Assembly: GCA_026416515.1 (NCBI GenBank)
Contig: JAOAEZ010000001.1
Coordinates: 86,430-150,429, forward strand
Reading direction: 5' to 3'
DNA length: 64,000 nt
DNA from: Hydrogenophilus sp.
GTDB taxonomy: Bacteria; Pseudomonadota; Gammaproteobacteria; Burkholderiales; Rhodocyclaceae
Both the position numbers and the translations under genes were made by a program. The notes below the pieces were generated by a model that was not told the origin of the DNA, ran no database searches, and saw only the letters and a list, made by a program, of their open reading frames with translations. Position 1 is the first letter of the stretch. Each line of letters opens with the position of its first letter. This document shows positions 26,460 through 35,186 of this stretch, in pieces.

Positions 26460-27890
26460 TTAACCGTTGGGCCGATCGATAGGGGTAATGATAACAGAGG
26501 GCGAGGGGGATGGGGTGAGGTGGGTTTTGAGGATGTGATAGATGTCCCGGTCGAAACGATAGGAGGCCGTTTGATAAGCGACGGTGACTTCGGCAGGGTC
26601 AGGGTAGTTGGAAAAACGAGCAAGGAGGCACCAGTGATCGACAAGAAGCCAGAAGGAGGAGCGGCGCTGGGGGGCAGTTTCACCGATGAGGATGGGTGCA
26701 GCGTAGGGCCAGGGGTGGGGAGGGAGTTGACGAAGGGCTTCTAAGAGGCGTTGGTCGTGTTCGAGAAGGGTTTCTTGACCGGCACAGACGCCCCGACAAC
26801 GACCGAGTTGGTAGGCGGTGCAGCATTGCCGGTGAGAAGGTTCCCACCCAAGCCGCAGGGAGCATAAAGCGTGTTTGTGGGCGATGGTTTTGAGCGCACG
26901 TTCCGCTTTCTCCGAGTCGGGGAAGAGCCCAAAGGCGCGTCCGAGCCAGGTGCGAGGGTCGGTGTGGTGAACAGAGAGGTGCACAAGGCGCAATTGGGGA
27001 GTGCCGATCCCGGTGGGAAGCAGCGCGAGGGTGTCTTGATGGGGACGGAGTTGTTTGTTGTAGCGCGGATGGAGGGTTTTCACGAGTTCGTTTTCGAGGA
27101 GCTGAGCGTGAAGGGGCCCGGCGGTTTCAATCCAGTCGAGACGACGAATTTGTCGGGCGATTTCGTGGTCTAGAGCGCGTTGCTGAGCAGGGGAGAAGTG
27201 GGCGTGAACCCGACTGCGCAGCGTTTTGCTCGTGCCGATATAAAGGGGGAGATCGTTGTCGCCGTAGAAAAGGTATACCCCAGGGACCTCGGGAACGGCT
27301 TCGAGAGCCCCTTCCGAAAGCCCTACCGGACGAGCCGGATGCTTCATCGCGGCGCGTCGGGCCCGAAGGAGTTGTTCGGGGGGGTGATGAGAGAGCGCGA
27401 GGGCGAGGTATTGTTCGAGGACGGCGACGTCATTGACAGCACGGTGACGGGCAGGGGAGGTGAGGTGGTGACGCGCGATGAGGGCGTCGAGACCGTGTTT
27501 GTGGTGTTGGGGTTCTAGCGCTTTGGCAAATTTGACCGTGCAGAAGAGGGGAGCAGTGAACGAAATCCCACAGCGAGCAAATGAGTTTTTGAGAAAGCCG
27601 TAGTCAAAACGAACGTTGTGGGCTGCAAGGGTGGCGCCAGCTAGGTGGGTGAGGAGCTGCGGGGCTACAGTGCAGAACGAGGGAGCAGTGGCGAGGTCAG
27701 CGTCGGTGAGACCAACGATCTCCCGAATGAGAGGGGGAAGGGAGATACCCGGATTGATCAGGGTGTGCCAGCGCAGGGTGATTTGGTCGTTTTCGTAGCG
27801 AGTGAGGGCGATTTCGATGATCCGGTCGCGTTCGGGGTGGGGACCTGTGGTCTCTAGGTCGAGAAGGACAAGCGGGGAGGGTAGAAACAT
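26460..27890 (-). CDS. DnaQ-type 3'-5' exonuclease fused to a UvrC/Cho-like GIY-YIG endonuclease
   Basis: 476 residues. N-terminal DEDDh exonuclease: DLETTGP (D11, E13), HNVRFDYGFL, HRAVNDVAVL. After a short linker comes a GIY-YIG nuclease, GVYLFYGDNDLPLYIG (about residues 203-218), then a Cys-rich UvrC-like segment (CCTAYQLGRCRGVC) as in Cho. The likely role is DNA repair, combining incision and 3' trimming. Related fusions are known in other bacteria; the substrate is unknown. It sits between a BON lipoprotein gene and ptsH, with no repair gene neighbours on its strand. Confidence 0.88.
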   Translation of the reverse strand: MFLPSPLVLLDLETTGPHPERDRIIEIALTRYENDQITLRWHTLINPGISLPPLIREIVGLTDADLATAPSFCTVAPQLLTHLAGATLAAHNVRFDYGFLKNSFARCGISFTAPLFCTVKFAKALEPQHHKHGLDALIARHHLTSPARHRAVNDVAVLEQYLALALSHHPPEQLLRARRAAMKHPARPVGLSEGALEAVPEVPGVYLFYGDNDLPLYIGTSKTLRSRVHAHFSPAQQRALDHEIARQIRRLDWIETAGPLHAQLLENELVKTLHPRYNKQLRPHQDTLALLPTGIGTPQLRLVHLSVHHTDPRTWLGRAFGLFPDSEKAERALKTIAHKHALCSLRLGWEPSHRQCCTAYQLGRCRGVCAGQETLLEHDQRLLEALRQLPPHPWPYAAPILIGETAPQRRSSFWLLVDHWCLLARFSNYPDPAEVTVAYQTASYRFDRDIYHILKTHLTPSPSPSVIITPIDRPNG

Positions 27891-27910
27891 GAAGGTCGAG
27901 GAAGGGACAC

Positions 27911-28570
27911 TTAGGGGAGCATAGCGTCGCTTTGGTGAGGAGAGAGAGGGGAGCGGTTGGGAACGGTTTGCGCTGCTTGGTCAAGCCGCTTGGCTTCGGC
28001 TTCGTCAATGAGTTCAAAGACGCGAACAACTCGTTTAACGCCTGCAGTGGTGCGAGCGATTTGAGTGGCGATGTCGGCTTCGCGACGTGTGACAAGTCCC
28101 ATGAGGTAGACGACACCGTTTTCCGCCGTGACTTTGATGAGATGCGCAGAGAGATCGCGGCTGCCGACGAGCCGCGCTTTGACTTGGGTGGCGAGGTTTA
28201 CGTCGTTGGCGCGGGCACCGAGGGTGGAGGGGGGGGCGATGATCAGTTCGTTTACCACCGCCCGAACGTTGGGGGTGGTGCGAGCGGTGACGTCGGCCCG
28301 CTCTTTGGTTGCAGCGTCTGGGACTTCACCGGTGAGAAGAACGACCCGGTTAAAAGAGGTGACGTTGATGTGGGCTTTGTCGCCAAAAGCTTTCTGAAGG
28401 TCATTGGCCAGCGCCCATTCCAGTCGCTCGTCTTCGACAATAGCACCCGAGGTGCGCCGATCGGCGGCAATCGAGGCGGTTACCGCAACGCCCGTGGCTA
28501 CAGCCGGAAAACAGCCGGCAAGCGGTAGGAGCAGAGGGAAGAGAAGGAGAAGAGAGAGCCAACGATTCAT
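27911..28570 (-). CDS. BON-domain outer-membrane lipoprotein (DolP/YraP-like)
   Basis: 219 residues. A signal with lipobox LPLAGC is followed by two BON domains (about 45-115 and 125-195; VVLLTGEVPD and VVYLMGLVTRREAD). YraP/DolP-type proteins bind anionic lipid and support outer-membrane integrity. The gene overlaps the SIS-domain gene by ATGA, the same pairing as diaA-yraP in E. coli. Confidence 0.9.
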   Translation of the reverse strand: MNRWLSLLLLFPLLLPLAGCFPAVATGVAVTASIAADRRTSGAIVEDERLEWALANDLQKAFGDKAHINVTSFNRVVLLTGEVPDAATKERADVTARTTPNVRAVVNELIIAPPSTLGARANDVNLATQVKARLVGSRDLSAHLIKVTAENGVVYLMGLVTRREADIATQIARTTAGVKRVVRVFELIDEAEAKRLDQAAQTVPNRSPLSPHQSDAMLP

Positions 28571-29121
28571 GGGTGTTCTCCAAGGAGTAGATTTTCCCAG
28601 GCTTCTAGGAGCGCGTTGAGGATGAGGAGCGAAAGCTCATCACGCACCGCAACGGGGAGCTCAGGGAGCATGAGGGCGATGTCATTGCTCGTGAGCTGCG
28701 ACCAGGTGTGTTCGTCCGGATCGTGACCGATGGCGATGCAGGTAATGCCGAGGTGAAGGGCTGTTTGTAGGGCTTGCTTCGGATGGGGATCGGCGGGGTC
28801 GCCGAGAAGAACAAGGAGAGCATCGCCTTCAGCGAGAAGAAGTTCAAGGGGTTGAGGTTGACCCGGACAGGGCGCGGGAAGGGTGAGGGCAGCAAAAGGG
28901 GGACGAGGACGGTCAGGGTTACGCCAGAGCCGGTCGAGGAAATGACGGGCGAGATGGCGTTGATCGCGTGCCGCAACGATCCAGCAGCGCCGCCCGTCGA
29001 GGACAGTTTGGGTAAGCCGCTCGGCGGCTGCCGCGAGGGGAGCAACGAGCCGGTCCGCGATTTCCCGGAGAAGGGTTTGAACGAGCGTGAGACGATCGGC
29101 GAGGAGGTCAGTGAGGTGCAT
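28567..29121 (-). CDS. SIS-domain protein (DiaA/GmhA-like)
   Basis: 184 residues starting MHLTDLLADRL; a GTG at 29139 would add six residues, and neither start has a clear ribosome-binding site. It resembles phosphosugar-binding SIS proteins next to yraP, in E. coli DiaA, which stimulates DnaA at oriC. The usual Gly/Ser-rich sugar-phosphate loops are degenerate here (IVAARDQRHLARHFL), so ligand binding is uncertain. It is translationally coupled to the BON gene. Confidence 0.7.
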   Translation of the reverse strand: MHLTDLLADRLTLVQTLLREIADRLVAPLAAAAERLTQTVLDGRRCWIVAARDQRHLARHFLDRLWRNPDRPRPPFAALTLPAPCPGQPQPLELLLAEGDALLVLLGDPADPHPKQALQTALHLGITCIAIGHDPDEHTWSQLTSNDIALMLPELPVAVRDELSLLILNALLEAWENLLLGEHP

Positions 29122-29257
29122 GGTAAAAGTGTACCGCACTTTACGGCCGACGATAAGGAGAGGGGCTTCGTTGCGAAACGACCAAGAGCATAGAGAGGTA
29201 GAATGGGGCGAGGAAGAGAGGAGCCCGAGCGGGAAAGAGCACGAGAGGAGAGAGAGG

Positions 29258-30076
29258 ATGCCAGAGTTGCCCGAGGTGGAGACAGTAGCCCGGGGGTTGC
29301 AACGGTTGGTGGGATTGCCGGTGGTAGGGGTGAGGGTCCAGCGGACCGATCTGCGCTCCCCGATAGCAGTAGCGGAGATGAAGGGATTGGTGGGACGATC
29401 GGTGGTAGAGGTGGGACGACGGGGGAAGGTGTTGTGGTGGCGTTTGCAGGGGGGAGGGGAAGAGGTTTTTTTGCGCGTCCATTTGGGGATGAGCGGCCGA
29501 TTGTGGGTAGGAGGGCGGGAGATGGGATGGGAGCACCATGAGCATCTGCGTTGGGATTTTCCGGAGTTCTCGGTGAGGTTGTACGATCCCCGCCGTTTCG
29601 GATGGGTCGATGTGGTGGGAGTAGAGGAGTTCGAGGGTTGGAGGTCGCAGATGGCTCCCGAGCCGTGGGATGAGAGGGTAACGCCCCAGCAGGCGTTGAC
29701 GGCAGCTCGGGGACGAAGGGGGTCGGTAAAGGGTTGGTTGTTGGCAGGGGAGTGGGTGGTAGGGATCGGAAATATCTACGCGTGCGAGATACTTTTCGCA
29801 GCCGGCGTGGCGCCAGGGCGCGCGGTGGGGTCGTTGTCGTTGGGAGAGTGGGAGCGCGTGATTACCGCGATGCGAGAGGTGTTAGAGAGAGCGATCGCCG
29901 CGGGGGGAACGACCGTGCGCGATTTTACGTCGGTTGAGGCACAAGAGGGTTGGTTCCAGGTGCAGTTGGCGGTCTACGGGCGCGCAGGCAAACCGTGTAC
30001 GCGCTGCGGGGGAGAGGTGCGCCGAGTTCGCCAAGGGGGACGTACTACTTGGTGGTGCCCGGGGTGCCAGCGGTGA
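29258..30076 (+). CDS. mutM: Formamidopyrimidine-DNA glycosylase (Fpg)
   Basis: 272 residues. After Met removal, the N-terminus PELPEVET carries the catalytic Pro1 and Glu2. HLGMSGRLWV, GIGNIYACEILF and the C-terminal zinc finger (CTRCGG and CPGCQR) complete the family pattern. It excises 8-oxoguanine and formamidopyrimidines. The 3' end overlaps the convergent arsC-like gene by 32 bp. GAGAGAGG precedes the ATG. Confidence 0.98.
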   Translation: MPELPEVETVARGLQRLVGLPVVGVRVQRTDLRSPIAVAEMKGLVGRSVVEVGRRGKVLWWRLQGGGEEVFLRVHLGMSGRLWVGGREMGWEHHEHLRWDFPEFSVRLYDPRRFGWVDVVGVEEFEGWRSQMAPEPWDERVTPQQALTAARGRRGSVKGWLLAGEWVVGIGNIYACEILFAAGVAPGRAVGSLSLGEWERVITAMREVLERAIAAGGTTVRDFTSVEAQEGWFQVQLAVYGRAGKPCTRCGGEVRRVRQGGRTTWWCPGCQR

Positions 30077-30482
30077 GAGGGAGCGAGAGGGCCGCCGCTA
30101 CCGCCGGGAGAAGGCGGCGACGCATCGCGTCGAAGAGGTCGAGAAAGGCGCTGAGGGGCTGACCGTGAGGGTCGGGAAAGGGGGTATGCAGAGTGGGAAC
30201 GGGACGAGGGAAGACCGGGCAGGTGTCGCGCGCGTGGTCGCAGACGGTGACGATAAGGTCATAGGAACGGTCCAGAAGGGCAGTGACTTCTTTGGGATAG
30301 AGCCGATCCGTGGAAATTCCGTGGCGACGAAGGACTTCAATGACCTGCGGCGCTACCGCCGGTTGCGGAGAGATCCCCGCCGATTCCGCGATGAGATAGC
30401 TTCCTAGCTCATGGTTGAGGAGTGCCTCCGCCATTTGCGAGCGGCAGGAGTTACCGGTGCAGAGAACAAGAACACGCTTCAT
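30045..30482 (-). CDS. arsC: Low-molecular-weight phosphatase fold protein, arsenate reductase (ArsC) type
   Basis: 145 residues. The P-loop is CTGNSCRS. Two further cysteines in VCDHARDTC are separated by six residues, as the redox pair Cys82-Cys89 of thioredoxin-coupled ArsC. The fold is shared with tyrosine phosphatases, so a phosphatase role cannot be excluded. No arsR or arsenite pump is in the window. It lies 18 nt downstream of tRNA-fMet on the same strand, so it may be co-transcribed with it. Confidence 0.85.
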   Translation of the reverse strand: MKRVLVLCTGNSCRSQMAEALLNHELGSYLIAESAGISPQPAVAPQVIEVLRRHGISTDRLYPKEVTALLDRSYDLIVTVCDHARDTCPVFPRPVPTLHTPFPDPHGQPLSAFLDLFDAMRRRLLPAVAAALSLPLTAGTPGTTK

Positions 30483-30500
30483 GTCGTTTCGGAGAACGGC

Positions 30501-30577
<77 letters not shown>

Positions 30578-30585
30578 CCAATACT

Positions 30586-30613
30586 ATTATACCAGCTTTG
30601 GGGTGGGCTGCAA
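30586..30613 (-). promoter_or_regulatory. Promoter of tRNA-fMet
   Basis: Minus strand: TTGCAG (30613-30608), a 16-nt spacer, TATAAT (30591-30586), then the tRNA 5' end about 8 nt later. Confidence 0.8.
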
Positions 30614-30693
30614 GGGGAGGGCGAGCCAATAGGTGTGAGAAGGGTTTCTTTGGAGGAGTACAGAGGGGAGGGAGGTCGGCCGAGGCGCATGGG

Positions 30694-31044
30694 TTATAAG
30701 GAGTTATAGAGTTCGTCGGGGGGGATAGGAGAGAGGGTGTGCCGTTGGTGAGGGTTAGGAAGAGAGGCGGAGATCCACTCCGGGTGACGGGCGAACGAAA
30801 GGGCCGCAGAGGGCGGGGGCGATGCGCCGAGTCCGACCGGTGGGGTCAAAACAGGCTGCACTTTCGGAGTGGCAGCCGTGGAGGTGACCGCGGCGAGGTT
30901 CGTGAAGAGAAGGGTTTTCAAGAGGGGCGAGGGAGGGGGAGGAGGTTCGGTAGGCGGTTTCGCAGGCGCGGGAGAGGGCCGCTGGTGGAGAGAGCGACGC
31001 GGGGAAGGACCGCAAGAGGGGAGATCTAGAGGAGGGTTTAACAT
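30694..31044 (-). CDS. Hypothetical Pro-rich protein overlapping the decarboxylase gene end
   Basis: 116 codons starting at an ATG that overlaps the last codon and stop of the decarboxylase gene, which hints at translational coupling. The protein is rich in Pro and Ser with a short hydrophobic middle (LLKTLLFTNLAAVTSTAA) and no domain I recognise. The composition could simply reflect the purine-rich opposite strand, so it may not be a gene. The 80 bp between its end and the tRNA promoter region holds nothing clear. Confidence 0.3.
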   Translation of the reverse strand: MLNPPLDLPSCGPSPRRSLHQRPSPAPAKPPTEPPPPPSPLLKTLLFTNLAAVTSTAATPKVQPVLTPPVGLGASPPPSAALSFARHPEWISASLPNPHQRHTLSPIPPDELYNSL

Positions 31045-32300
31045 AGAGCAGGAGAGGGAGAGGATGGCCAGATGAGCGCTTCGGGAATCGGGGGGTGGCT
31101 GAGAAAGCGCTGCGGGCTGGCACTGGCGCCGTAGGCGCCCGATTGGAGAATGATGAGCCAGTCGCCAATAGCGCTGCGGGGAAGAGGAAGCCGTTTTGCA
31201 AAGGTGTCCAGGGGGGTACAGAGGGGACCGACGATGGTGACTTCTTCTTCAGGAGGGGCAGTAGCGCGGTGGGCAAGGAGGATAGGATAGGGGCGTTTGA
31301 GAATTTGCCCGAGATTGCCGGTGGCGGCGAGGTGGGCATTGAGACCAGAGGCGAGGATGAGGAGGGTCTCGCCGTAGGAGGTTTTGCGGTCGATGATCTG
31401 CGCAGCAAAGAGACCGGCTTCCCCTACAAGGTAGCGACCGAGTTCAAGAATGAGGTGGGTATCGGGGTAGCGTTGGTGGTGTTGGTCGGCGAGAGAGAGG
31501 AGGGATTCGACCAGTGGCGGGAGGGAGAGGGGAGAGTCTCCGCTGTGGTAAGGGATCCCCCAGCCACCGCCGAGATTGAGCCAGCGAGGTACAGCACCGA
31601 GATGGTCGATGAGGCGGCTGAGGGCAGCGTGGGCAGCAGTGTGCTGGGCAATGATGAGGTTAGGGTCGAGGAGTTGAGAAGCAGCATAGCAGTGTAGACC
31701 TACCCAGACGGCGCCACTGGCGATGATTTGCTGAAGGAGAGGAATCGCTTGGTCAGGGTCAATTCCAAACGGTTGAGGACCCCCGGCCATCTTCATGCCG
31801 GCCCGCTGGGGCGTGAAGGGAGGGTTGAGACGCAACGCGAGGTGGGGGACAATGCCAAGCCGTTCGCCAGCACAGAGCGCAGCGGCAAGTTGCGTGGGGG
31901 ATTCGATGGTGATGGTGACGCCTGCGGCGACGGCTTGGGCGATCGCTGCAGGGGTTTTTCCGGGGGCAGTCCAGGTGATGGCAGGAGGAGATACGCCGAG
32001 GTCAAGGGCGAGGGTGAGTTCTCCGATGCTGGCGACGTCAAAGCCATCTACCCAGCGAGTGAGCGCAGCAACGAGAGGAGGATAGGGGTTGGCTTTCACA
32101 GCATAGAAGATCCGATAGCGCCCGGCAAAGAGTTGCCGTAGGGTGGTGAGGCGTTCAGCAACGCGACTGGCGTCATAGGCGTAAAAGGCGGGGGCAGCAA
32201 TCCGCTCGACAACCCGGTGAAAAGGGTGACCGGCGATGAGAAGTTCGCCAGAGGAGGTGGTGGGCCAGGGGGGATTAGAGAGAAGAGGGCGAGATGTCAT
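31038..32300 (-). CDS. PLP-dependent decarboxylase, exosortase-A-associated type (LysA/BtrK fold)
   Basis: 420 residues. A fold III PLP enzyme: the Schiff-base Lys lies in FYAVKANP (about residue 69), phosphate-binding GGGWGIPY, ELGRYLVGEAG, then catalytic CTPLDTFA and SGAYGASASPQRFLSHP. It resembles diaminopimelate decarboxylase but is coupled to an AMP-ligase and ACP, the set known beside exosortase A loci. In butirosin synthesis the relative BtrK decarboxylates an ACP-bound glutamate, so a carrier-bound substrate is plausible (inference). The 5' end overlaps the ligase gene by ATGA. Confidence 0.88.
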   Translation of the reverse strand: MTSRPLLSNPPWPTTSSGELLIAGHPFHRVVERIAAPAFYAYDASRVAERLTTLRQLFAGRYRIFYAVKANPYPPLVAALTRWVDGFDVASIGELTLALDLGVSPPAITWTAPGKTPAAIAQAVAAGVTITIESPTQLAAALCAGERLGIVPHLALRLNPPFTPQRAGMKMAGGPQPFGIDPDQAIPLLQQIIASGAVWVGLHCYAASQLLDPNLIIAQHTAAHAALSRLIDHLGAVPRWLNLGGGWGIPYHSGDSPLSLPPLVESLLSLADQHHQRYPDTHLILELGRYLVGEAGLFAAQIIDRKTSYGETLLILASGLNAHLAATGNLGQILKRPYPILLAHRATAPPEEEVTIVGPLCTPLDTFAKRLPLPRSAIGDWLIILQSGAYGASASPQRFLSHPPIPEALIWPSSPSPALC

Positions 32301-33958
32301 GAGGTGGGAGCGGAGGAGAGGGCGCGGAGGTGAGCGCGAACTGCGGCGCGGTCGATTTTGCCGTTGAGAGTGCGCGGAAGGAGTTGAGTGGTGCAGTGAA
32401 TGGTGCGGGGGATTTGATAGGTAGCCAGCTGGGCACGACAGTGGGCGAGAAGCTCTTCAGGAGTAGTTTCATGGGTGATGACGGCCCAGACGGCGATGAT
32501 TTCCCCCCGTTCTTCGTCGGGAAGCCCGCAGACACAGCATTCGAGGATAGCGGGGTGCGTTTGCAGAACGGTTTCAATCTCCTCAGGGCTGACGCGGTAG
32601 CCGCTGGTTTTGATCTGTTCGTCACGACGGCCGAGGTAGTAGTAGTAACCGGCTTCGTCGCGATAGCCATAGTCGCCCGTAAAAAGGACCGTTTCGGGGG
32701 GGAGAGCTGCACCCGTAGAGCTGGCCAAGGAAGGAAGAGGACGAAAGCGTTGTTGGGTCCGCTCTGGGTCATTCCAGTAACCAAGGGCGAGGAGTGGGCC
32801 TCGTTGAACGATTTCGCCGGGTTGGTAGGGGGGAAGGGGAGTGCCTCGCTCGTCGAGGATGAGAAGTTCGGCGTGCGGGATGGGAATGCCGATCGAGGTG
32901 GGGCGTTGAGGCCAGTCGTCTGGGGGAAGGTAGGTGGCGCGAAAGGCTTCGGTGAGTCCGTACATGATGGTGAAACGCACGCGTGGGGCGCGTTGGAGGA
33001 TGGCCCTTACCCACGCCGGAGGCATTACCCCGCCCGTGCTGGCAGCAATGGTGAGGGAGGCGGCAAAAGAGGCAGGCCAGGGGTCGTTGTTGAGGAGTTG
33101 CCGCCAAAGGGGAGGAACAGCGACGAGAACAGTGACGCCTCCTTCCGCCATCGCCGCAAGGGCCGATCGCGGAGTGAGATAGTCGTGAAGGAGGAGCGAA
33201 GCGCCCGCCGCCATCGCGCTGGTGAGTTGCGAGAAGCCGGCGTCAAAAGCAAAAGGGAGAAGCGCCGCAATCCGGTCCTGCGGGGTGAGGCCGAGATAGG
33301 AGACGACACTTTCCGCGCCGGCTACGAGGGCGCGATGCGGGACGACGACGCCTTTGGGAGGCCCCGTGCTGCCAGAGGTGTAGAAGAGGGCAGCGGGATC
33401 GCGGTCGGTAGGGTAAAGCCGCGGGGGGGAGGATAGACCGCCGGTGAGAAGGGGGTCGGAGGAGGAAGAGGTGTAGTGAAGAAGCAAGAGGGGATCGGGG
33501 TCGTCGGGCGGGGATAGGAAGGGGGCAAGCAGAGGGTGAGTAAAGTCCGCAATGGGAATGGGAGAGGCAGAGGAAGAGGTGAGGGATAGGGCGGGGAGCA
33601 GGGTTGCGCGAGCCCGACTGGTGAGGAGCAGGGTAGGGGCGGCGTCGCGGACGAGGTGGTTGACTTGCTGGGGTTTAAGGGCAGGGTTGACGATGGTGAA
33701 GAGAGCACCGAGCGCGTTGGCCGCCAGAGAGGCAAGGGCGACTTCGATCCGCTTGTCGAGCCAGATGAGGAGACGAGCACCAGGGGGAAGGTAGGGTCGC
33801 CAGGCGTGCGCGATGGCCCAGACGCGCTCCGCATAGGCGCGATAGGTGAGTTGCCGAGCAGTGGGCCGCGTTTCGAGGAGTGCAAGGGCCGATGGGGTGT
33901 CGTGGGCGCGGAACGCAAGGAGGTCAGCGAGGGTGATGAGCGGGGAGAGCGACCTCAT
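32297..33958 (-). CDS. AMP-forming acyl/aminoacyl ligase, exosortase-A-associated type
   Basis: 553 residues, ANL superfamily. P-loop YTSGSTGPPKGV, YGLTEAFRATYLPP, TGDYGYRDE, hinge GRRDEQIKTSGYRV, and C-terminal catalytic Lys in NGKIDR. It probably adenylates a carboxylic acid and loads it onto the divergently encoded ACP. It contains a Pro/Ser/Thr-rich insertion (about residues 127-185) not needed by the fold. It is overlapped by the decarboxylase gene and only 36 bp separates it from the ACP start. Confidence 0.88.
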   Translation of the reverse strand: MRSLSPLITLADLLAFRAHDTPSALALLETRPTARQLTYRAYAERVWAIAHAWRPYLPPGARLLIWLDKRIEVALASLAANALGALFTIVNPALKPQQVNHLVRDAAPTLLLTSRARATLLPALSLTSSSASPIPIADFTHPLLAPFLSPPDDPDPLLLLHYTSSSSDPLLTGGLSSPPRLYPTDRDPAALFYTSGSTGPPKGVVVPHRALVAGAESVVSYLGLTPQDRIAALLPFAFDAGFSQLTSAMAAGASLLLHDYLTPRSALAAMAEGGVTVLVAVPPLWRQLLNNDPWPASFAASLTIAASTGGVMPPAWVRAILQRAPRVRFTIMYGLTEAFRATYLPPDDWPQRPTSIGIPIPHAELLILDERGTPLPPYQPGEIVQRGPLLALGYWNDPERTQQRFRPLPSLASSTGAALPPETVLFTGDYGYRDEAGYYYYLGRRDEQIKTSGYRVSPEEIETVLQTHPAILECCVCGLPDEERGEIIAVWAVITHETTPEELLAHCRAQLATYQIPRTIHCTTQLLPRTLNGKIDRAAVRAHLRALSSAPTS

Positions 33959-33961
33959 TCG

Positions 33962-33967
33962 TATAAT
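33962..33967 (+). promoter_or_regulatory. -10 element of the ACP gene in a 36-bp divergent spacer
   Basis: TATAAT starting 4 bp from the ligase start codon, with a leader of about 20 nt to the ACP ATG. The ligase promoter must overlap the same short region or lie in the ACP gene, so the two units are probably co-regulated. Confidence 0.5.
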
Positions 33968-33994
33968 CGATCCTTCCTGGAGAGGGAGAACAAT

Positions 33995-34267
33995 ATGAAT
34001 GATATAAATACCGAGATGTTGTGTTCCGAGGTAATCGCCGTGTTGACAGAGGTTTTGGCATTACCATCGGAGCGGGCAAGCGCGTTGCAGGCCGATAGCC
34101 CTTTGCTGGGGGCTGTGCCCGAGCTCGATTCGATGACGGCCCTCGCTTTGCTCGAGGGATTGGAGAGACGTTTCTCCATTTCGATCGCCGACGAAGAGTT
34201 CAATTCCGCCATCTTTACAACAGTAGCCTCTTTGACAGCCTTCGTGGCTGACCATCTCCGGCGCTAG
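33995..34267 (+). CDS. Acyl carrier protein
   Basis: 90 residues, acidic and helical. The phosphopantetheine attachment Ser is in PELDSMTALALLE (about residue 46). It is not the fatty-acid AcpP: the motif is DSM rather than DSL, and it pairs with a ligase and a decarboxylase as in exosortase-A-associated sets. It starts ATG 33995 after GGAGAGGGAG. The stop is 1 bp from the convergent argB stop. Confidence 0.9.
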   Translation: MNDINTEMLCSEVIAVLTEVLALPSERASALQADSPLLGAVPELDSMTALALLEGLERRFSISIADEEFNSAIFTTVASLTAFVADHLRR

Positions 34268-34268
34268 C

Positions 34269-35186
<918 letters not shown>

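Noticed and set aside
32330..33436. 368-codon plus-strand frame opposite the AMP-ligase
   Set aside because: Shadow of the ligase; no domain visible.
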